Source: Xestospongia muta
Lineage: Eukaryota; Porifera; Demospongiae; Haplosclerida; Petrosiidae
Assembly: GCA_963693285.1 (NCBI GenBank)
Contig: OY848918.1
Location: forward strand, 4,779,876 to 4,843,875
Length of the DNA stretch: 64,000 nucleotides
Direction of reading: 5' to 3'
This document shows positions 36,434-49,281 of the stretch, piece after piece. A model generated the notes under the pieces. It saw nothing but the letters and a program-made list of their open reading frames with translations. It was not told the DNA's origin and searched no databases. The number at the start of each line of letters is the position of its first letter. Positions within the stretch are counted from its first letter, which is position 1. The translations under genes and the position numbers were made by a program.

Positions 36434-38714
36434 ATGGATTACATATGCTTATTAGATTTTACCAAACCAAGAAAATGCCTCTCTAAGTGGCACATTATAA
36501 TCTTTATCATCCTTATGTTGTCCTTGTAAATTTCAGGTAAATAATTTTTTTATTATCTATTGAATAGCTCTGATGAATACAATTTCTTGACATTATATAA
36601 TTAATAGACATTCCTAGATTAATAATTCTTACAGTGTTCCAACTACAGTCTTGATGTTATTTAGGACAAGGCATAATGCAGTATAAGAATGAAATAATCC
36701 ACGTATTATATATATAGCTGTTCAATTCATATTTACTCCATCTCCTAATATTGGAGTCTATAAACTAGCACATTACCAATGTTCAGTGGATCATACTGGT
36801 GTGACTGTTACTTGGAATATAAATGGAACAAGTTATACTCGTAATGAGATTATACAACTTGGTATGGTTACAAATGGAGTACCACAACACTCTAATCTTA
36901 CAATACATGGATATCCTCAATATAACAATACAGTAGTGAGATGCATTGTTTCAGGATTTGTAGATGGTAATAATTACTTTAAGTTCAGTCAATCTACTCT
37001 GAGAATACAAGGTAAGACACTCTCTGATATATGTCATTATATCTCCTCTCATTAGGTGAACTAGCTGCTGTCAACAATTTGATATGTCATATACAAAGTC
37101 AGTATATAAACTGTTCCTGGTCTCCTCCCTTCTCTTTGGTATCCATACCTGGTTATATAATCAATGTTACTTATGGAGGAGAACTAGTTACACAGAACAC
37201 TACATATTCTACAACATGGCAGTACTGTCCCAGTTAATTTGGTAATTATATAATTAGTGTAGCTGGTAATAACTCAGCTAGAGAGGGAGAGATAAGTACT
37301 ACATCACTACATGTACCAGGAGGTATTATCACTATGGTTACTAATATTATAATTTATTACTTTGGTTATAGTTAATATAAGTAATTTAACAACTATATTT
37401 ATCAGATCAGTTAATAATTGGATACTAAATATGACAATATATGATTTGGTAAGTTACATTATGATATCTCTAGATACCTCATGTTTGTGATATTAGGAAC
37501 TTCAACCATGTCCACATACAGTGGAGTTAGCTCAACTAAATTTTGCTATATACAATGAAGATAATTCTTCTATATTTCTAAATAATCCAATAATTCTAAC
37601 TGATGAAGGAGTTATTGTTGTTACCATCTATATTGTAAATATAACTGAGAATAAACTATGGAAGACAAGAATGAGTTTATCATTACCAAATGGAGCTGTT
37701 ATTAATGTAACTGAATCAACTGTACTAAGTACGTACATTATAAATGACTTACAAATATTTTCTCATTGATTAGGTACATATGATATTACTGAAGCTACCC
37801 TATATAATGACCTAAGTAATATTGGTAGAATATGTTACAGTTGTCATTTTATAAGAGGAGCTATTGTTAAAGGTTGTCTTATTTCATTAACATCCTCTAC
37901 TTACAGTACTAATATATCATTGATGTGTTCTCCAGTATGTAGTAGTACAGTAATTGGATGTACATATGATATACCTGCTGGTATATATAATATGTATGTA
38001 TATGATATTGAAGAGGAGGATACATTATCAGATGACTGGGCAATATCATCTACTAATATCACTATTACTGGATTGCAACTAACTTACTCATCTTTTGAAG
38101 TGACTAATTTTATATCCACATGTCCTGTTTCCATGGTTACTATCACTACAGGAACATATGACTGTTTGGCTAGTAAGTAATCATTAGCACATTTGTTATC
38201 AGTATTATATCTCTATGTATGTTATATAGATGATACACAAGTTGATAAAGGTTTTATAACAGCTGCTGGCATATTAGGAGGTAATACATATGACAATAAT
38301 ATAAACACTAGTAGTCATATCATTATAAGTTAGTAAATAGTTGAATCTCAACAAGAAAACTGATGTAATATAATTATATTATTATGTATACTGTATAATG
38401 TATTATTGTAATATCTAGGTAGTCTAGTGGGTGTGTCAATTCTAATACTGGTATGTACTGTACTAATACATATAGTGATATGTTGGATAAGAAGAACTAA
38501 GTCGCTGAGACAAGGTAATACTAACAGTGAGAATAGTTTGTAAATGGTATTATCCATTGTAGGTACTGTACCATCTCCTGTTAATCCAATAACAGATACT
38601 GTTCCTCATCAAGTTATACCTCAATATGAGAATATTGATATGATCACTAATACACTACCTACTACTGAACTAGAGATGAACACATGTGCTGCATATGGTG
38701 TGATAAAATATTGA
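36434..38714 (+). pseudogene. Receptor pseudogene G (type II), two nonsense codons
   Basis: All nine exons are present with intact splice sites and phases: 36434-36536, 36718-37011, 37056-37322, 37372-37448, 37497-37728, 37774-38172, 38230-38280, 38419-38514, 38563-38714 (557 codons including the stop). Two in-frame TAA codons interrupt it: 36527-36529 at the end of the leader, and 37235-37237 in the FN3 domain, where paralogues have CAA (CPSQFG). The rest is as in D and J: Ig-like, NCSWSPP FN3, type II modules, TM, tail with QYENID and AYGVIKY. No frameshift has accumulated, so inactivation is recent, allelic, or the calls need checking. Confidence 0.82.
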
Positions 38715-41700
38715 AAGAACAGCTGCTCAAGTGTTTAATCAGAGAACTATTATCATATTGTCAATGACTTTTAAATGAAGTTAATAAACTAAATGACCTT
38801 TTGACCTCATATATATAAACTCATTGTTTTGTTGCAATATTTATCATTTATTAATGTGTGTACACAACTTGAGACATCTGATTATTATTATGATTATTAG
38901 CACAACTTACATAAGTATTTATGATATTAAGATATAACAATTGTTATTAGTAGCACCAATTAATTAACAAGATCACATAGGTATCTATCTATACTGATAA
39001 CCCTGGAACCAATAAACCTCAGTTTAATGATCAGAAAGGTATCCATATTTCCACTATTCACATTAACAAATTTCACTGTGAGACCACAATAACATTGTAA
39101 AAATAATGTACCAATATACTAATATACCAATATACCAATATACCAATATTAAAAATGTCATTGTACCAATATCCTAATATATTAATATACCAATGTACCA
39201 ATATACTACAAATATGCCAATATATTAATGTACCAATATACCAATGTACTAATGTACCAATTTCCAATATACCAATTACCAATATAATGTCATACCAATA
39301 TACTAATATACCGATGTACTGATATACCAATATACCAATTACCAATATACCAATGTACCTATGTAACAAAAATCAAAATGATGTCAATCAAACTATAATG
39401 CTAAAAAAACTTTTTAATCATTTTCTATAAAACTATTGACTCATAATTATAGTAGACAATATTGAAAGACAGTTATAGACATGATGACATAATAACTTCC
39501 ATCATTATTGAAACAATTAATTATATTATTTTTTATAATGTATGATTTGTTAGGTTGAGATTAACAAAGCATAGAATCAGATAGTTCTAACTCCTTTTGT
39601 TATTTTACTAATAAATATAATATCTAAAGTAATATTCCCTATCATCACATATAGATATGGTAAATGTACAATATCTAGATAGTATTATCTCCAGTTTCAA
39701 TTTCTTCATGATCTACCAATAACAATAAATTTACACTCAGTGGTAAGTGATATATATCATATGTGACATTATCATTTGTATACTCAATACTCACCTTTCT
39801 GTCACATATTATAATAATGTGAATTACCATCAACTCTCTGGTAAAAACATTATACAGTATTTGTCTTAGAACAAACAAGAGAGTTCATAACATTAGCTGT
39901 ACTGCAATAACTAATTATATAACCTTTGAGAATATATATTACATTTATGTACATATAGTACTGTATTTGTACCACATATAATATTAAATTTAATGTTATA
40001 CTAACAGGTGTACTTACCTACATTGATTGGATCTATTTATATTGACATGTGCTCTCTATACAGTATGACAATATAACCATCTATACAATGATCATTGAAT
40101 GTTATATTAACTATATGTACAGTGATGTAATGTAGTTATCGATGTAGGTATATATATTATAATACTAATAATAGTGGGTTTATTTATATTAGACATTTTG
40201 TATAAGTACATTTTGAATCATTTTAAAGAGAGTTTAAGAAATCTATTTCTCTTCATGTTATGCAACAAATGAATACCAATAATTTGTCAATTAATCTGAC
40301 TTTATGCCTATGTTATGTTAAATTTATGTTGCTAGCACTAACTCCATATGAACTAGATGACATTAAACATAACCATCAAGGTATCACTGGTGTGTTCCAA
40401 CTCTGGTATGAGACTCTGAGATCATGATTATTTATTGCAATGTTGTTGTTCCATTGTTACAATGGTCATCTGTAAGCTCAAGTTAAGAGATTGATTATTT
40501 AACAGTTCAAAGTACACATGTAAGTAAGGCAACCCATATCACATTGTGATTATAATTTGTGAGAATTTGTCAATTTTTAAATTAATATAGAAATGTCTGC
40601 ATGTGTTTATTAAATGAATATTAAGTTATAAGAACAGTAGTACATTATAGCCTTATACTATCAAATGTATACAGCTCCATGACAGCCAATAAGGATATAT
40701 GCATGATGTCCATTAACAACTGTATCTGTTAGTAAACCTTACACAGCAGTATATATGTACATTGAAAATGAAACAGACAACAAAAGATATAAAAATGATA
40801 CTATAATTATGTTATATAATGATGCATAATATTTTATACTGGATATTTCATTTAACTAAGTATGCTTATATATTGGTACACTGAATTTTTTAACAGTAGT
40901 CAATAGTATATTATTACTTTAAACTATAATATATTTCATATCAATACACTGTGTAGTTTACAGCTGTTGTATTTCATTTCACTGGCTTTAATGAGGTTTA
41001 TAGAGTTACTAGCTAGATTATTAGTTATAATAAATATTGAAAATAGTATTAAATTAAATACTGAAATAATTAATAATATCATTTAATACTATAATAATTA
41101 ATAATACTATTTGATACTATAATAGTTGTATAATAGATGTAATAAGTGTATAGTTATATGCTAATCACATATATAGCTTAATTATCCCTTAACTAGACGT
41201 TATAATACCATGAACCTAAGGAACTCAAAGTCTATTTTATTGAATCACTTGCTTTCACACCACTGTTTACAGATAACCCTTCTTCTTACATGTTATTTAA
41301 ATATAGAATTCCTTATCACTGAATATACAGACCTCTGCTTTACTCTCTTCATTTAAGTCAACATTTATAATTGGAATTTCTTACCAGTTAATATAACTAA
41401 CCCAATCTAGTATGTTCTATATATTTACTTACTATGTATACTTTATTATTTGCAATGTTACTACTTGTCTGTCCATGTTTATAAACAGATAGTTTATACA
41501 ATAATACTTATTATGTAGTTGTCCCTCTTTCAGAGAGGCGTACAAGACAATAAAGGAGGTATTATATCTGTATCACTGTAAATTGAATGGTGATTTAACC
41601 AATATATGGTTATACAGGTTGTATGTATGCAACTAATTACTTGATACAATAAGTAAACATCATACTGTTTTAAATACTAATGTAGTAAACATACTATCTT

Positions 41701-42128
41701 ATGATTGTTAATGTAGCTAATATTAGTAAAACTATGATCATTTTATTTATGGAAGTGTCTAGGATGCAGTAATTGAATACTGTGCTTTAATATGAGTTTA
41801 ATTTAGGTCCTTATGTTTGTGATTTAGTGTCCTGGGTATAGTTTTAAGTTCCCATTATGTTTTAGTGTTCTATTACCAGCACTCTAGACAAGAATTACTT
41901 TTATTATTCTTAGACAAAATAAGATGGTGGGACAAAGCTATTACTACATGGAATTTATACCTCACATATGCAGTCTAAGGAAGAAACAAAGAAATACAAT
42001 TTCAGTCCGATAAGACCCAATAAAGAAATGTTTTTGAGTACATAATCTAGCACTATTTGTTGTGCTACTTGTCAATTATGATAATTTTTATATTGAGAAG
42101 TATGCTAATAAGATAACTAAGTCATCAA
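38715..42128. repeat. Duplicate of the 17.7-20.0 kb repeat mosaic
   Basis: 38985-41900 follows the same order as 17740-20000: minisatellite (39105-39367), long AT-rich stretch, death-domain scrap at 40336-40422 (LTPYELDDI, then NHQGITGVFQLWYET), and one copy of the 225-bp unit at 41205-41345. 41950-42020 matches the intron-1 start of gene C (20930-21000). 38715-38980 is the 3' flank of G, shared with J (51424-51700). Confidence 0.6.
39105..39367. repeat. ACCAATATAC-like minisatellite, array 2
   Basis: About 25 degenerate units of the same 10-bp family as 17867-17999; twice as long as that array. Its reverse complement gives a spurious YWYIGILV-rich open frame. Confidence 0.85.
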
Positions 42129-42492
42129 CCTGTAATTGGTCTACTCCCTCCTACTCAATCTATATCAACCTCCATATCATTAAATGTATCTATTACTACC
42201 TTGTTGTCTCCATCATCTACATTATATCTTTAAAACTGTGACAGAAGTTAGTTATATTATTATCACAACTGATAATATAGTATATATTACTACTATTATA
42301 GTGGAAAATGTCTAAGGTGGTCTACCTACAATAATTGCATGTACATTAATGTCGTATTTTATGGCTGCGTTGTTATTGTGACTTTCTTCTGTAGCTATTG
42401 TTGCAGTAACTGTATCAATATTAGTAATTGTTGTTATTATTATATTATTTGTTATGTGTATGCTTATAAACTGTCAAGACAAAAAAATGCAA
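42129..42492 (+). pseudogene. Stalk and TM fragment of a divergent receptor
   Basis: 42129-42228 encodes a Ser/Thr-rich stalk (VIGLLPPTQSISTSISLNV) alignable to SVTGLSPPLTPT of genes A-C. At 42395, after a TCTGTAG acceptor, an exon encodes a strongly hydrophobic helix (AVTVSILVIVVIIILFVMC) followed by NCQDKKMQ, ending without a good donor. The TM differs from both the VGVSVLILV and the gene I types. Ectodomain and tail exons are missing. Confidence 0.55.
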
Positions 42493-42851
42493 GTTTGATA
42501 TTCTAATAATAATGACTGGTATAAAAATGGTATGCTACAAGACAATAAAGATACTAATAAATTATAATATCATGTACAGTGTGGAGGTTATCTCAGTCTA
42601 ACATAACTAACAACTATATTGTATATAAGTACTGATATGATATAATATTGATTGTGATTGAATATATTGTTCATATATAGTAAATTGTTTAGAGAATTGA
42701 ATTATATTATAATTGTAACTGTTTTATTAAAAGTTAATTATTAAATAGTTATTAAACAAAACCAATGACTTTAATTTGACACGTACTACTATCACAATAT
42801 GTTCATACACTTTAGGAAAAATGTCTAATATTTGTACACTATTGTTGTTGA

Positions 42852-44949
42852 TCAATATTTTACCACACCATATGCAGCACATGTCTTCATCTCTAGTTCA
42901 GTAGTAGGTAGTGTATTAGTGATCATATCAACATTCTCATATTGAGGTATAACTTGATCAGGGACAGTATCTGTTAGTGGATTAACAGGAGATGGTACAG
43001 TATCTACAATAAATAATACCATTTACAAACTATTTTCACTGTTAGTATCACCTTGTCTCAATGACTTAGTTCTTCTTATCCAACATATCACTATATGTAC
43101 TAGTACAGTACATACCAGTATTAGAACTGAAGCACCTATTAGACTTCCTAGATATATAATATAGCAGTAATACAGATATATTATGACCATAAGCAAATAT
43201 TATTTTAATTTGTGCATTTATTAAATTTATTGACATAAACTCGTGAGAGATCTATTTTATATATATTTGATGTACCACTTTGGCTTGACTAGTTATTAAT
43301 GAAAACAATATCATTACCTCCTAATATACCAGCAACTGTAATAAAACTTTCATTGACTTTTATATCACCTATATAACATATATAGTGATAATAATAACAA
43401 ATGTACTAATGATTACTTACTAGTTAAACAGTCACATATTCTTGTAGTAACTGTAACCATGGAAACAGAACATGATTCAAGAGATTTAGAAGTTGTTTCT
43501 AATCCAGTAATAGTGATATTAGTAGATGATATTGCCCAGTCATCTGATAATGTACCCTCCTCTTCAATATCATATACATACATATTATATATACCACTAG
43601 GTATATCATATGTACATCCAATTACTGTACTACTACATACTGGAGAACACATCAATGATATGTTAGTACTGTAGGTAGAGGAAGTTAATGAAATAAGACA
43701 ACCTTTAACAATAGCTCCTCTTATAAAATGACAGTTGTAACATATTCTACCAATATTACTTAAGTCATTGTATAGGATAGCTTCAGTAACATCATATGTA
43801 CCTATGGACAATAAAACATAATACAAACATTGTTTATTGTGTTAATATCATAACATCTTACTGAGTTTGAGTTGATCTGTTATATCAACAACTAGACCAC
43901 TTGAGTAAAACAACCTTATTGTTGTCTTCCATTCTTTGTTCTCAGTTAAATTCAGATTTATCAAAGCAGTTATTATATCTCCATCTGTTATTATTCCATT
44001 ATTATCAACTATAACTGATATACTAGTGTTAGAGTTTGTTAAAAACTGAATTTTTAAGAAACTTATACAATCTATAAATAGCTATCAAGAAATTGAATAT
44101 TGTCTATACATAGTTATTTTACCGCATTATATATTGCTATATCTAAAGACCAATCACTTATTGATCTAGTGAGGGTTGTTGTCAAATTATACATGCTTTC
44201 TAAAAAATTTAATGATAATTATTACATTCTATTTTATGGTACCTATTAGTGTCAATATTTGACTTGCTACCTCTCCTTCTCCAGCTGTGTTATTACCAGC
44301 TACGCTAATTGTATAGTTACCAAATTGACTGGGACAGTATTGCCATGTTGTAGAAGATGTAGTGTTCTGTGTAACTAGTTCTCCTCCATAAGTAACATTG
44401 ATGATATAACCAGGTATGGATACGAGAGAGAAGGGAGGAGACCAGGAACAGTTCATATACTGACTTTGTACGTGACATATCAAGTTGTTGACAGCAGCTA
44501 GTTTACCTAATGAGAGGAGATATAATGATATATACCAGAGAGTGTGTTACCTTGTATTCTCAGAGTAGATTCACTAAAGTTTGTATAGAGACTGTCATTC
44601 AAAAATCCTGCAGCAAGACATTTCACTACTGTATTGTTATATTGAGGATATCCAGGTATTGTAAGACTGGAGTTAGGTGATCCTGCTCCACTTGTAACAA
44701 TACCAAGTTGGTTATATATACTGTTTTCATCATAATTTGTTCCATTAATAAACCAAGTAATACTAACACCAGTATGATCCACTGAACATTGGTAATGTGC
44801 TAGTTGATAGACTCCAATGTTAGGGGATGGATTAAATATGAACTGAACAGCTATAACAAATATTGTCAAATAGTCTAATACTACTTGTTACATTACTTAC
44901 CTTCACAGAAACATAATAGTATCCACAGCAGTAGTATTAAAGTGAACAT
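42852..44949 (-). CDS. Receptor H: Ig/FN3 type I membrane protein (divergent type II)
   Basis: Minus-strand exons: 44949-44901, 44850-44551, 44506-44243, 44199-44123, 44045-43862, 43801-43421, 43368-43318, 43147-43052, 43003-42852; 517 residues, in frame. Leader MFTLILLLWILLCFCE is unlike those of D and J. Ig-like about 17-116 with an extended C-C' region (NYDENSIYN); FN3-like about 117-204 (NCSWSPP); exons 4-5 are the most divergent of the family (exon 5 is 184 nt rather than 232, keeping ENKEWKTTI); module 4 about 292-395 is close to D and G; TM exon has SLIGASVLILV; tail has QYENVD and ends AYGVVKY. Its start lies only 232 bp from the leader of K on the other strand, so the two may share a bidirectional promoter. 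Confidence 0.86.
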
Positions 44950-45181
44950 CTTGTGAATGTTGTACTAATTAAAACTATAGTCTGTTATACACTGCTATTG
45001 TTTTGATAATAACTGTAAATACAATACAGGAACTACATGACTGACCATTATGTTAATCATTATTGGAAATGATAAACATATACGTCTTAAATAATATATT
45101 TCTTTGAAAAAGTACGCTAATTAGTGAAAATGTTAAAATCTTTTCAAAAATTAGTATTTATGTTTTTTTAGATTTTAAAAT

Positions 45182-46927
45182 ATGTTCATGCTGTCAATAT
45201 TGTCTATTGTGGTAATCTCTTGTTCTACTACTTCAAGTATGATCATAATAACCAATCCAAACATATTTTCCACTATAAGAATATAATACAAACCAGGTAA
45301 TACTAAATATTGAATTATTTTCCCAAAATATTACTTCCACTTTTAAAAATCTAATGATTCACAAGAAATACATACTGTACATCTGTCTGTGCAGCCTTTC
45401 TTTGCTGTGTAGCTGTAAAGTTCATATTTTCTCCATCTCCTAACAAGGATGTTATATTGAATATAACAGACTACTACAGTGGTAATATTACCATAGTGAG
45501 AACATCAGTAGATGTCAGTACTGCTAGTAAACGTGTGACAGGAATATATACCAGTAACTATAATGTGACATTTTATGATATGGATTATAACAATGTACCA
45601 TATACTACTGAGTATGCTGTAAAACTGACTAATCAATATATAAATGGCTTATCTGTTCCAATTCAAACTTTTTTCACAATACATTCATCTTTCACAACTT
45701 AAACTAACTATTTCATCATCATTTTCATCAACAACTATCAAGATAAATGGTGAGTCACTATTTCATATTTATTTATTTATTTTTTCCACAACAGCAAACA
45801 ATTCACTATTACTTAAAATTAGTATGTACATTATTTATGTAGAGACATTTTCACTTTATTTTAATACAGTTACTGCTATGATTCCAGTACTAGCTGCTAT
45901 AAATATTATATTAATAATAATATATTTAATATTTATTATTTCCAAACACATAAGAAAGACTCCAAATGGAAGAAAACAACAAGGTGGTTTCAAGGTAATA
46001 GTTAAAAATGAACACAATTCAACCAATATCACATATACAGAAAATATATCAAATGAAAAGGGATCACAAGACATTGAGCTTGAGATTAATGAAGTAAGTT
46101 CTATGTTATCATAATTAAACAGAGGTTTATTTATTATATATATTACCATATTAATTGTATTTTGATATGTAACAATTTTAGTCCAAATATTTAGTAAGAT
46201 CAGTAATTGTGTATTATAACAATAGTGTATATACCACATGTTGTAGATCCTATTTCAAATTTAGATATTAACAACTTAACCTAACCAGATTAACTATATT
46301 GATGTGACTCTATTACCTAATGGTCCTATTGCTCCACCTACTTTCCATTCTACAGTACCATATAGTACAGTAATTGGTGCTTTGTACTCAATAAATGGAG
46401 GATCTGATGAGGAATATGCCAGAATTCATCATAACTTGCATACTAGTACCCAACTTTATAATCATACTTAATATCCTCATTCTCATACTTCAACACCTAT
46501 TCTACCTATGTATTCTACACTACCTACTAATGGTAACATGACAAGTCATATAACATTACCTGACAGTCAGTACTCTACTTTGTCTAATAAAACAAGTGAT
46601 AAATTAACTATTAAGAAGACAACAGGTCAGTAAACTTTACTATATAGTAGATATTATATTATATTTATTATATTAGAGTTAACTCATAAAGATCTAGTTA
46701 CTTATGTTGCTCCAAATGTAACTACAAAACTATGAGAGATAGGTACTGCCCTAGTACTAACTCCACCTGAACTAGATGACATTGAAGAGAACCATCAAGG
46801 TGTTACTGGTGTGTTCCAACTCTGGTATGAGACTAAGAGATGTCCATATACCTGGGACACATTGTTAATAATATTGAGGTTACCACCTGTGAATGAAGCT
46901 GAACTTGCTGATCAACTAACTAAGTGA
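45182..46927 (+). pseudogene. Receptor K: truncated ectodomain, ITIM-like plus death-domain tail, broken
   Basis: Exons: leader 45182-45236 (MFMLSILSIVVISC); fused exon 45413-45749; 45795-45821; TM/linker 45870-46093 (MIPVLAAINIILIIIYLIF); tyrosine-rich tail 46289-46625; death domain 46677-46927. The fused exon joins the first codons of the Ig exon (VKFIFSPSPN) directly to the middle of exon 6. An 11-nt deletion there restores exon-6 frame (TDYYSGNITIVRT), but a stop at 45700-45702 follows. The tail has NYIDV and VPYSTV, then a TAA at 46469 where gene I has CAA. The last exon has death-domain features (LTPPELDDIEENHQG, VFQLWYET, YTWDTLLIIL, LADQLT), with a TGA at 46733. All splice phases still fit, so it records the intact architecture of a second tail class. 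Confidence 0.78.
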
Positions 46928-49249
46928 CTATATTACTGTGTGTATTCTATTATATTTAATATAGATACTATTATTATTTTGGTTCATGTGAATTTTACTA
47001 ACATTTTGGTTGACACCCAAAAATTAAAAGTGATTCAAATAAATCATAAAATAATTTTAATATAAAAATCTTATAACATAGACTACAATAATATATGATA
47101 TAGTACAGGATTATGGTGATAGTATATGAGATATGACAATTGTCACAAATCATATTAGGTAGTGAAGACTAGTGACAGACAGTGAATGTACATATAAATC
47201 TTCCTGGATTAGTCTCATCATTATAATGTAATATGATATAATAAAATATAATATAATATAATGCAATTTAATATAATATAATATAATGTAATTTAATATA
47301 ATATATTATGATATAATATAATATAATATAATATAATATAATAGATATGACATTATAATATCAAATGTGTTATTGATGTTCCTTTATTAATATATAAATA
47401 TCAGTTCTGAGAATTTAATGTTATAACATCTAATTGTATATAGTGGATACTAAATAAAAAGATACATATGATATACTGGAATAGAGTAATAATTGCATTA
47501 ATATGTCACTATTTTATTATATATCTAATTTAATGACAAACATTTATTCAATATGGTTCCCATTACAAATATAATTTCAGTGTCATATGATCAATTGTTA
47601 TTAACATAGTTCCCAAACACAGATATATGAACAAAAGTTGATTGTTATGGCAATACCATAGACAGAGTATATTCTGAGTTCCCAGAAACTCATTACATTG
47701 ATTTGATATCAATAATAATAGATGTGTATCTATAGTATATAATAGTAGTACATGACAATCAGACAGACAGTAGTACTGACTATGTATAATAATATCAATT
47801 AGTTATATTATAGATGAACACTAGTTGATGACAAAATACAACTTTAATATCACTTTGATATATCAGTTATTTGTTTACTGTAGTGTAGTGATAATATCTT
47901 ATATACAATGATTACTAATAGATTAGAGAGTCCATTATATTATAATAATTGGTATCATTATATTGACTTAAAACTAATTGTCAATCCAATATCTAATATA
48001 TATTGGATATATTAAAGTTAAAAGTAGTAATGATATTTTGTTATATCATGTTATGTACAACCTCCAATAAGGTACATATCATATATATAACTTGATATTG
48101 TCCTTCATATGACATAATGAATAATTAAATGATGATAACTATCATATTAATTAATTGACAAACACCACTGAGAGACTATATATCTTAATATTATTCATGA
48201 CAAACACACACAAATATCATTGTCCTTTATAGAAGCAGAAAAGCTAATAGACATTATTCTGTCCTATCGTGTAAGCTGTTGAATCTGCTGTAGATTATAT
48301 GAGTCAATCCAAGAACTGAAGGTATGAAGGTATTATAGTGTTCAGTGACATGTGATATGATTAGAAACTATTGAATGATGGACTCATAGTAATATTCTTA
48401 ATGAGCATATAGTGTAATGACCATTTTCAATATACCTATGGCCTTATATTGTAATATTTCAACTAAAACATTAGCTACAAAATGACATGTCATTACACAA
48501 TACCTACATGTAATCTAATTTATACCAGGATATTGGAATGTGTCTAATATGCTCTAGTAGGCAAAAGGCCATGGGTCCTTATGTCAAGCAATAATACAAC
48601 ATATATAATAACACCTTGATATACTACCTTCTGCAGTTATGATCACATATGTAGGTAGTAATGTGTTATATATACTGGTAAGGGCTACTTTATTCCTTTA
48701 CATCCTCAATATAAACTGTTATATTGAGGATTGCCTGCTATAGTTATGATTGCATATGTAAGCAGTGATGTGTTATATATATACAGATAAGGGGTAATAC
48801 ATTTCATTATACAAAGTGCTATATTAAGGTCTACCCATTCTAAGGATGAACCCAAATAATAAACCCATACATGTTTATAAGTTATCTCTCCATAGCAACA
48901 TGGTACATCTATTATAACAAGTACAAATACAATACTGTGGTTACTATATTATATACAATATATATTATGTCATGTAATGAGTAGTCCTGCCATTGGATAT
49001 TATAATTTAATTAATATAGTATATAAACATCATAAAATGTATTATATTTACTTCTTAATTCACTAACTGAAGGTTGATCTTTTGTCTATAAAAACTTGGA
49101 TGTTCAAAATTTTGAGCTAACCCAAACAAAATTACAGAGTCAGAAACTTCAATACTTTAAGTAAACAGGAACAGATTTGTTATTTTAAATGACTCATATA
49201 ATATATACTATATTACTAACTGTTATCAGTATGTTGTTATAATATGTAG
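46928..49249. repeat. 2.2-kb upstream segment shared with gene B
   Basis: 47035-49250 is a close direct copy of about 9690-11920, including a TATAA array at 47228-47344. An extra partial repeat is present at about 48660-48790. No gene is seen. Confidence 0.7.
47228..47344. repeat. TATAA pentanucleotide array
   Basis: Imperfect ATAAT array, longer than its counterpart at 9882-9932. Confidence 0.88.
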
Positions 49250-49281
49250 TGATGTAATAATGATGTAATGATAAACTCATT
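49250..49281 (+). promoter_or_regulatory. Start-proximal conserved element of receptor J
   Basis: GTGATGTAATAATGATG, then TAATGATAAACTC, ends just before the ATG; identical in core to the elements of B and E. Confidence 0.5.

Noticed and set aside
39073..39369. 98-codon minus-strand frame rich in GILVYWYIG
   Set aside because: Translation of the minisatellite array; a low-complexity artefact.
43459..43674. 71-codon plus-strand frame inside gene H exon 6
   Set aside because: Opposite-strand shadow of the type II exon 6; the same shadow appears at 50592.
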